Below are positions 58,201 through 64,000 of a DNA stretch of 64,000 nucleotides, one piece after another. This stretch comes from Epinephelus fuscoguttatus (taxonomy: Eukaryota; Chordata; Actinopteri; Perciformes; Serranidae), in contig NC_064765.1 of NCBI RefSeq assembly GCF_011397635.1, positions 29,602,632 to 29,666,631 of the forward strand. The letters run 5' to 3'. Under the pieces are notes generated by a model, which was not told the DNA's origin, made no database searches, and worked only from the letters and a program-made list of their open reading frames with translations. Position 1 is the stretch's first letter, and the number at the start of each line of letters is the position of its first letter. A program made the position numbers and the translations under genes.

Positions 58201-59166
58201 CTCTGCTGCCTCTCTTGATTGTTTTTAAATTGAGATTGTACATAAATGCTAATAAAGTGAAAAAGGGATTTGGAGGAGGTGAGTTCAGAAGTGAGTTCAA
58301 AAAATAAAACTTCCTGTGGACCTGTAATTTTAATATAACATTTGAAGAAGGTTTCAGGGTGATGCAATTTGTTATTTTTTAATGTCCACTAAATCAAAGC
58401 AAATGATGCCAAGAAAAAAATAGATAATGTGTCCCTAGATAGACATATTGCAGTTTAAAAGTTCTATTTGTTTTATATATCTTATCATCATATCATGTAT
58501 TCCCTTTGTCACACAGGTCTTCAAAGACAAGGTGTTGAGTCTCCTCAAGTCTTCCTGGTGTCCAGCTTTCATCTCCACCTGTATGACTTCCCTCTCTTAG
58601 TGAACACCTTTGAGAGAGAACTTCCTGCACACAAGAAGCATGCTCTGCTGCTGGCCATGTCCAACATCAGCCTGGAGCTCATCGATAAGAAGAAAAAGGC
58701 TTTCCAGTCCAAAATAAAATACTTTGCTACACTTAGTGCAAGTGTAGCAGCTGTACCAGTTCCTGGTCTTTCTGTTGGGGTTGATGTGGGTCTGTTGGTT
58801 TCTGTTGTTACACAATATGTAAATGGGTTTGGCCTTGACGTCCTGTCTTTACAGAGACTCGCTGACAGTACACATGTGCCATATGATGAACTGATTGCCA
58901 TCATAGTTTCACCACTGGCTGCAGTTAAAATAACCCCTGATCTTGTGTTGAAGGTGCTTTCTCAGTGTGCAGGCACAGCTGCATTAAGGACAGCAGAGGA
59001 AGGCTCCAGATTTATTCCAATACTTGGAATCCCTGCAGCAATGAGTTTCTCTTTTACCTTCATCTACAGAGCTCTCAATTATTTCCTCGACACACTTGCT
59101 GAGGATGCACAGAGGGTGTTTATAAAGGCATGGGTTTGGACACCTCAGTGTGATTTTGTGAGGTGA
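53101..59166 (+). CDS. IRG-8 (8a-8b): predicted tandem-GTPase IRG fusion gene
   Basis: Proposed coding exons 53101-53650 (8a G domain), 54882-54997 (hybrid exon), 55395-56109 (8b G domain) and 58517-59166 (8b helical domain); 2031 bases, 676 residues, all phases matching. Residues 1-183 hold GETGSGKS at 44-51, DLPG and SKID. The hybrid exon is the first 87 or so bases of a helical exon (GLQRQGVESPQ to LLLVNTF) joined to the last bases of a group II exon 1 (VSTFRLQ). Five more codons from the 8b 5' UTR read FSRIT before the 8b Met at 228. 8b then carries a broken P-loop GESGSAKS (274-281) and an intact GESGSGKS (321-328). The helical domain ends WTPQCDFVR through a frameshift. Splicing 53650 directly to 58517 is also in phase and would give a normal 399-residue IRG. 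The joining of the exons is inference; the exons are seen directly. Confidence 0.55.
53651..54881 (+). other. IRG-8a intron
   Basis: Shares long blocks with the IRG-8b intron (56110-58516) and, inverted, with the IRG-5 intron, e.g. ATGAAGTCCAGTGAATCAG. No gene within. Confidence 0.6.
55171..55232. repeat. (GT)n microsatellite
   Basis: About 30 GT units in the intron before the 8b coding exon. A shorter GT run sits at the same place before 8a (52909-52932). Confidence 0.95.
55410..59166 (+). CDS. IRG-8b: group II IRG with duplicated P-loop segment
   Basis: If translated from its own ATG: exons 55410-56109 and 58517-59166, 449 residues, about 50 longer than its paralogs. Residues 1-59 repeat the N-terminal segment of the family up to the P-loop (GESGSAKS at 47-54, Gly to Ala). 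A second N-terminal segment follows (KILESNNQVLAEEVIQEYL) with an intact GESGSGKS at 94-101, then DLPG and SKID. CVGTT replaces the usual CVETT. Near the C-terminus one base is lost (TTTATAAAGGCATGGG), so the usual GLDTSV end becomes a frameshifted tail. Its own promoter and most of exon 1 are deleted. It probably depends on the 8a promoter, so it is listed here as an alternative reading of the fusion gene. Confidence 0.6.
56443..57664. mobile_element. inserted sequence in the IRG-8b intron, containing an inverted copy of the 3.0 kb repeat
   Basis: The paralogous 8a intron is continuous here. The insertion is flanked by GGAC on both sides (56439-56442, 57665-57668). Inside, 56890-57520 is the reverse complement of 3005-3535. 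Confidence 0.65.
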
Positions 59167-60026
59167 ATGGCAGTGGTGTTTAATGGCACATTAAAAACTG
59201 CAGAGAAGGAGCTTTTGGATTTTTCTTTTAATACATTGCATTGTTTTTAATAAGCACTGTATTCAAGTCACAATATTGTATTCTAGCTGCACATTTTAGC
59301 AACCATGCATCACAGGTTTTGCAGCTGATCACTCCATCAGTGGCTCCTGTATAAATGTTATTTGCTCATATAAAAGCAAATATTAATGGAAAATGTCTCA
59401 CAGCTTGTACGCACATTAAAACATGCCTCTTTATCCTTTTAAAACAGGAAAGTCACTATAACACTGAATAATTCATAATATGTTTTTAATTATTTTCTGG
59501 TTTATTATGATTTTTAATTATTTCTATATAACTTGGTAATCTATCTCACACTGTGTGTCATGAATATTAGAAACACTGCTGTCTTCTCTGATTGTTTTTA
59601 TGTTCAGAAGTTCTTGATGTGTGTTACTGTGTCTTGTTGATGCCTGGAGATGGTGTAATGAGGGGTTGCTGCCCTCCAGTGGTCACTGGGAGGAACTACA
59701 ACACAACATCCTTTAAAGGAAATCACACTGCTACTGATTTTAATGTTCATTGTCATTGTTCTTATTAATACTGTATCACTACTGCTAATAACAATTTTAG
59801 TACTAATGTTGACAGTGTTCATGATACATCCCAACATGTGTTAGAAATATCACAGGGATGACGCCAGCATCAGCACAGTCTTTATTCTTGTTGTGCTTTG
59901 TGTGAATGAAGATCATAGACTGAAGCTGCAACCCCATTATTAAATATTTTGTTCATCAATCAATCTATTGGTCTTTTTTGTTCGTCTTTATGCCTCCACA
60001 CAGCGCTAGCCGAGGCTGAAGGCATT
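59167..60026 (+). other. 3' flank of IRG-8b
   Basis: Matches, inverted, the IRG-5 3' flank and, from about 59690, the IRG-6 3' flank. No gene. Confidence 0.5.
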
Positions 60027-60027
60027 A

Positions 60028-61655
60028 CGGTGGTGGAAAAAAGTTTTCGGACACCCCATGCATTTGTGAAATATTGCATTAAGAATCACTCTTAGGTCCT
60101 CAAGTGCAATTTCTTTTAGTACAGTCACAGCCAAAATACTAAGTAAATCCTAAAAAAGCCATTAAAAACTTAAAATTGATTGGTTCCATGAAAATACATA
60201 AGAAATTTTGAGTATTGGGTCATTTTGGTACCAGTGATGAAGGTCGTTCTTTTTATTAAAAGACACAATTTTTGTTGCCAAGCTTCATGTCTACATAAAG
60301 CCAGCACATTTGAAAGTTCTTCAGACACAAAAATGGCTAAAACAAGGAACCTAACGCAGGAAACACGCCTGACAATAAAGATTCTCAGCCAGGAAGGGTA
60401 CAGCTGCCGCCAGATAGCCAGGAAGTGCAGATGCAGTCCTTCAGCAGTTGGATACACTCTGCAGAAATACAGACGAACCAACAGCTTGGAAGACAAACCA
60501 AGATCTGGGCGTCCAAGGGTTTCTTCAGCAAGAAATGACTGCATCCTGATCCGCATGTGCAGGCAAAACCGCCGAATGACATCACAGGAGCTTCAGCAGC
60601 AGTGGTCAAACCAAACTGGTGTCCAGTGTTCCACCCGCACTGTACGTGGCCACTTTTAGATCATGGCTTAAGGTCCTACAAGGCTATCAAGAAGCCCCTG
60701 ATCAATGAGAGACAGAGGTTAGCCCGGCGTCGTTGGGCCCAGGCACACAAGAACTGGACAGCCAGGAACTGGAAGAAGATTTTGTGGTCAGATGAGTCCA
60801 GTTTCCAGCTTTATCTTCCTCCTACTAATGTGAGGGTACGCAGAAGGCCAGGCGAAGCATTATCTCCAGCATGTACAGTACCTACTGTCAAGCATGGTGG
60901 AGGCAGTATCATGGTTTGGGGATGCATGAGTGCTGCTGGTGTTGGTCATCTCACTGTCTGTGATGGCACATTGAACTCTACCAAGTATTGTACCATTCTC
61001 CAAACCCACATGCTCCCTTCTGCGCGTGCACTGTTCCGTCGAGGTAAAAACTGGATGTTTCAACAAGATAATGCCCCTTGCCACACATCCAAGGCCAGTA
61101 GAACTTGGCTGCAGGAGCACAGTATCCAGGTCTTAGAGTGGCCAGCTCAATCCCCGGACATGAGCCCCATTGAAAATCTGTGGTGGATTATCAAAAGGTC
61201 TGTTTCAAAGCATAAACCAAAGAATTTAGAAGAATTAAAAGCAGTAATTCAAGAAGAATGGGACAAGATTACCCCTCAACAGTGTGAAAGGCTCGTGGGG
61301 AACATGCCAGCCAGGATTAGAGCTCTACTACGTGCCAATGGCAGGACTACTAAATATTAATTTGATGATGTGATGGTTTATTTATTTTTTGTTCAGTTTT
61401 GAACACATTCTCTGTTATTTGTTGACTTTGATACCGACAATGTTGAGAACTGACATATTGAAACTGTCAAGAATTTAGTTTTGTTAGTTTTTCTTGTAAA
61501 CAATAAACAAAAAAATATAATTTGTATTTGTTTGTATCTGTCTAATGCAGCCACACCTTTTGAAACACAAAAAAGATTTTTCCACAAATATTTCATGATA
61601 ATATTTGAGATTGTGTAAAATTTTAAGGGTGTCCGAAAACTTTTTTCCACCACTG
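60028..61655 (+). mobile_element. Tc1/mariner element, near complete
   Basis: 1628 bases between TA dinucleotides (60026-60027, 61656-61657). The left end CGGTGGTGGAAAAAAG and the right end (inverted CAGTGGTGGAAAAAAG) are matching terminal inverted repeats. The empty site is visible in the duplicated flank of IRG-6 (GGCATTATG at 40.69 kb), proving insertion after that duplication. Confidence 0.92.
60333..61360 (+). pseudogene. Tc1-like transposase, single frameshift
   Basis: The N-terminal frame starts MAKTRNLTQETR and has the paired helix-turn-helix region (GYSCRQIARKCRCSPSAV) and a GRPR box. It hits a stop at 60657-60659. The other frame, in step from about 60645, continues LLDHGLRSYKA to the end at 61360. 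It holds the DDE residues: Asp in WSDESSF, Asp in QQDNAPCH and Glu in PIENLWW. A single indel near 60640-60656 separates the parts, so the element is probably immobile but recently so. Confidence 0.88.
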
Positions 61656-61657
61656 TA

Positions 61658-62190
61658 TGTTTTCAGGTTAACCAATCATTTGTATGATCGTCTGTCCCAT
61701 TCTGATGAGCGCAGTATGTCAAGAACACCTTGAGGGAATTTCTCCAAATCTGACACAACCGTGCCCTTGGACTCAAAAAATAAAACTGATGAGAATTTGG
61801 TGGTCAAAGGTCAAGATCAGTGTGACCTCACAAAACATGTTTTGGACCATGACTCTGGAACTGATGTACTAATAAAGACAAAATGTCTCACAAATGTCAA
61901 ATAGGAAAAAAATGATGAAGTGATGACTTTTTATACCCAAAAGGTCAAAAGTCAACTTCACTGTGATGTCATAATGTTCTGCAGAAACACTTTTCTGTTT
62001 GACTTTTTTCTCAACATATTACAAACCATCACTTTATCAAAGTTGTTGTTGATTATAGACCACAGGATCCAACTTTGGAGCATGAGACATATTCTAACAG
62101 TGTTAGCATCATGCATCAGCACACACCACTGAGTTCCTTCTGTGTCAGTACACCTTGACCCAAACATTCATCTCAATAACTGATTGTGAA
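61658..62190. other. continuation of the duplicated flank, then unassigned
   Basis: Resumes the sequence interrupted by the Tc1 element (TGTTTTCAGGTT; ACCTTGAGGGAATTTCTC). No gene. Confidence 0.5.
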
Positions 62191-62194
62191 GAAA

Positions 62195-63410
62195 AGAACA
62201 CAATCAGTTGTAAGGGACAAAAGTTTATTGTAACCCTACAAAAGACACAGGGTGAGAAAAAAATACAAAACAAAAATAAAATTATAGAAAGAAAAAAAAA
62301 AGATTCTCATTCTTATACAAGTCTCAAAACTATCCATCATACACGGACCACAGTTTAATTATTCATATTCATATTTTTAATATAACATTTTGTTGTAATG
62401 CTGTGTGTACATACAAAATATAGCAAACTAAATAAGGCAAATAAATAGAGGTACAATTTACAGGAAAATGGAACATTCCTCAATGTTTTAATCTTTTTTC
62501 AATCTTATCTCAAACATCAAGAATGGTGTACAAAATCCTTTTTTTTCCAACTGTACATCTTTCGGTGGAGGATTTTTTTTTTCCAACCATAAAAAATACT
62601 GACTCCTCACAATTATACAACCTCTAAAACTGGGTGCAACTTTTTCTCAGGCAGTACAAATTGTTGTGTAACAGGTGCGTTCCATATTGCAAGCAATTTT
62701 CTATTAAAGTCAACACATCACGCTTTGTGCACCCTTCTTTAGGCATGCAGGTCGACGCCAAGTGTGTGATTTGACAGAAATGTGGTGGTGTGAGAAACAT
62801 TCCCCCCATTTTTGTCTTTTACACCAAGGCAGGTGACACAGACAGGTGAGGGTTTCAAACTCAGTACACTCCTGATGCGCATGAGTGTCCCCTCTTTCTG
62901 TCTGCGTCCCTGTAAATCCCATCTCTGCCATCAAACAGACTGTTAATGTGTTTCCAGCGGCCCAGCCGGAGTCTCAACCTCACTTGCCTATTTCTCTCTT
63001 TCTCCTTTTTGCACCACTCTTTCGTTGCACCCTTCTCATTTCTAGAGGGATCTAAGCCCCCAAAACGGCGCTGCAAATGGAAATGTCCCATAATAAAAGT
63101 GCATTGAACAAGCTACTAATTTCATTCCTCTGATTTCCATCTGTACACTCCAAAAATCAGCCAGTCAATGGCCAAATAAACATCCAAACATGTAACAATA
63201 TAAACGTGTAATAATACTGACAATGTTGCAATACCCCCTCAGTAAATAGTCTGCACTACAATATGGGTTAAAGCTCTGGATTAAGAGTTTAAAGGGTCTG
63301 CCAAAGTCTGATATACTAACTCTGATTAACTTGAAAGACAAAGGAGCAGAGGTTAGGAAATCATATAGCTCAAATATACATGAGATGCTGGTTAAAGAAT
63401 TAGGCAATCA
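62195..63410 (-). other. possible 3' UTR of a minus-strand gene
   Basis: TTTATT at about 62223 would be an AATAAA on the minus strand. The stretch is less repeat-like than its surroundings. A minus-strand frame of 76 codons (62861-63091) is rich in Arg and Lys but has no recognised family. The gene body would lie to the right of the window. Confidence 0.25.
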
Positions 63411-63789
63411 TACGTCATTTACCCCCTTAAGATTTAGAACTTCTCTGATTAATCAAAGTGTCTGAACATTTTAATCTATTTGGTTTACCGGTTAATCTCT
63501 AAAGTGTGGGACATGGGAACTCAAAGATCCTCTCTGCACTCACATTGTCTTATCAACCTCACATCAGCTTGTCTCTGCTTCAGTCTGAGGAACAATGTAC
63601 GGACTAAACCCCTGGTAGGATGACTTGTCTCTGTAAGGTGACAGATTATGGATAACTTAAAAGTTTAGGTGAAAAGGAATTTTCTCTGTACAGGTCAAAC
63701 CTCTCTGATGACATGCCAGCCACACTGAAGCACACCTGTTTGACTTCACATTTGGAGACTTTGAGTTATCGTGCAGAGCTGGGGTCGAG

Positions 63790-64000
63790 AGCCACATCAT
63801 GGTAAAGGGACAATTCAACCTAAAATCAGAAACTCATATTTCTTCCTCTTACGTGTTGTGCTGCTCATGTGAACAGCTGAGTGTTGGAGAAATCGAGAGA
63901 TGTCTGCCATCTAGTTCTATTATACGAGTAAGGCAGACATCTCTGCGGCCGATATCTCAAACACTCGGCAACTTGCACCAAGAAAAATAATTTGGATCGA
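63790..64000. repeat. dispersed repeat with hairpin at the window edge
   Basis: AGAGATGTCTGCC at 63896-63908 pairs with GGCAGACATCTCT at 63932-63944, and the pairing extends imperfectly outward (GTGTTGGAGA / TCTCAAACAC). The sequence resembles a MITE seen widely in spiny-rayed fish (recollection). The element is cut by the window end. Confidence 0.55.

Overview
The window is nuclear DNA of a vertebrate, most likely a teleost and probably a percomorph. Evidence: GT-AG introns, AATAAA polyadenylation signals, no bacterial-style gene packing, and many repeats of fish type (Tc1/mariner, L2/CR1/Rex-like and L1-like LINEs, solo LTRs, MITEs, GT/CA microsatellites). The species cannot be named from the sequence.

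Region 1 (about 1-8.8 kb, + strand) holds the 3' part of a coiled-coil gene with a DUF4200-like segment, best matched to the axonemal inner-arm regulator CFAP100/CCDC37. Nine exons are visible, ending at the stop at 8755; the 5' end lies outside the window.

Region 2 (about 9.0-59.5 kb) is an expanded cluster of immunity-related GTPases (IRG, p47 GTPases, 'interferon-inducible GTPase 5-like'). Each gene has a non-coding first exon, one exon with the whole GTP-binding domain (GxxxxGKS, DLPG and SKID motifs), a phase-1 intron, and one exon with the C-terminal helical domain. I count seven separate two-exon genes (IRG-1 to IRG-7, numbered left to right), a rearranged pair (IRG-8a/8b), and six decayed fragments. 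Two subfamilies are visible. Group I (IRG-1 to -4 and -7) has N-termini like MDNPFDYE and one promoter type. Group II (IRG-5, -6, -8a, -8b) has N-termini like MESGQWTED and a promoter with a perfect GAS/STAT site. IRG-5 is on the minus strand, head to head with IRG-6; the rest are on the plus strand.

The most unusual locus is IRG-8. The helical exon of 8a is cut after about 87 bases and joined to the end of the first exon of 8b, so 8b has lost its promoter. The hybrid 116-base exon keeps both splice sites and is in frame on both sides. A single transcript could therefore encode one 676-residue protein with two GTPase domains plus a third, broken P-loop, ending in one helical domain. Other paralogs carry changes at key residues: IRG-2 (G4 Asp to His and a lost acceptor AG), IRG-6 (DxxG Gly to Ala) and IRG-8b (C-terminal frameshift).

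Region 3 (about 59.5-64 kb) has a near-complete Tc1/mariner element with TA target duplication and a transposase broken by one frameshift. Beyond it are flanking repeats, a stretch that may be the 3' UTR of a minus-strand gene, and a hairpin-bearing repeat at the window end. The cluster as a whole looks like a recently amplified, partly gene-converted set of cell-autonomous immune GTPases, with the interspersed repeats marking successive duplications.
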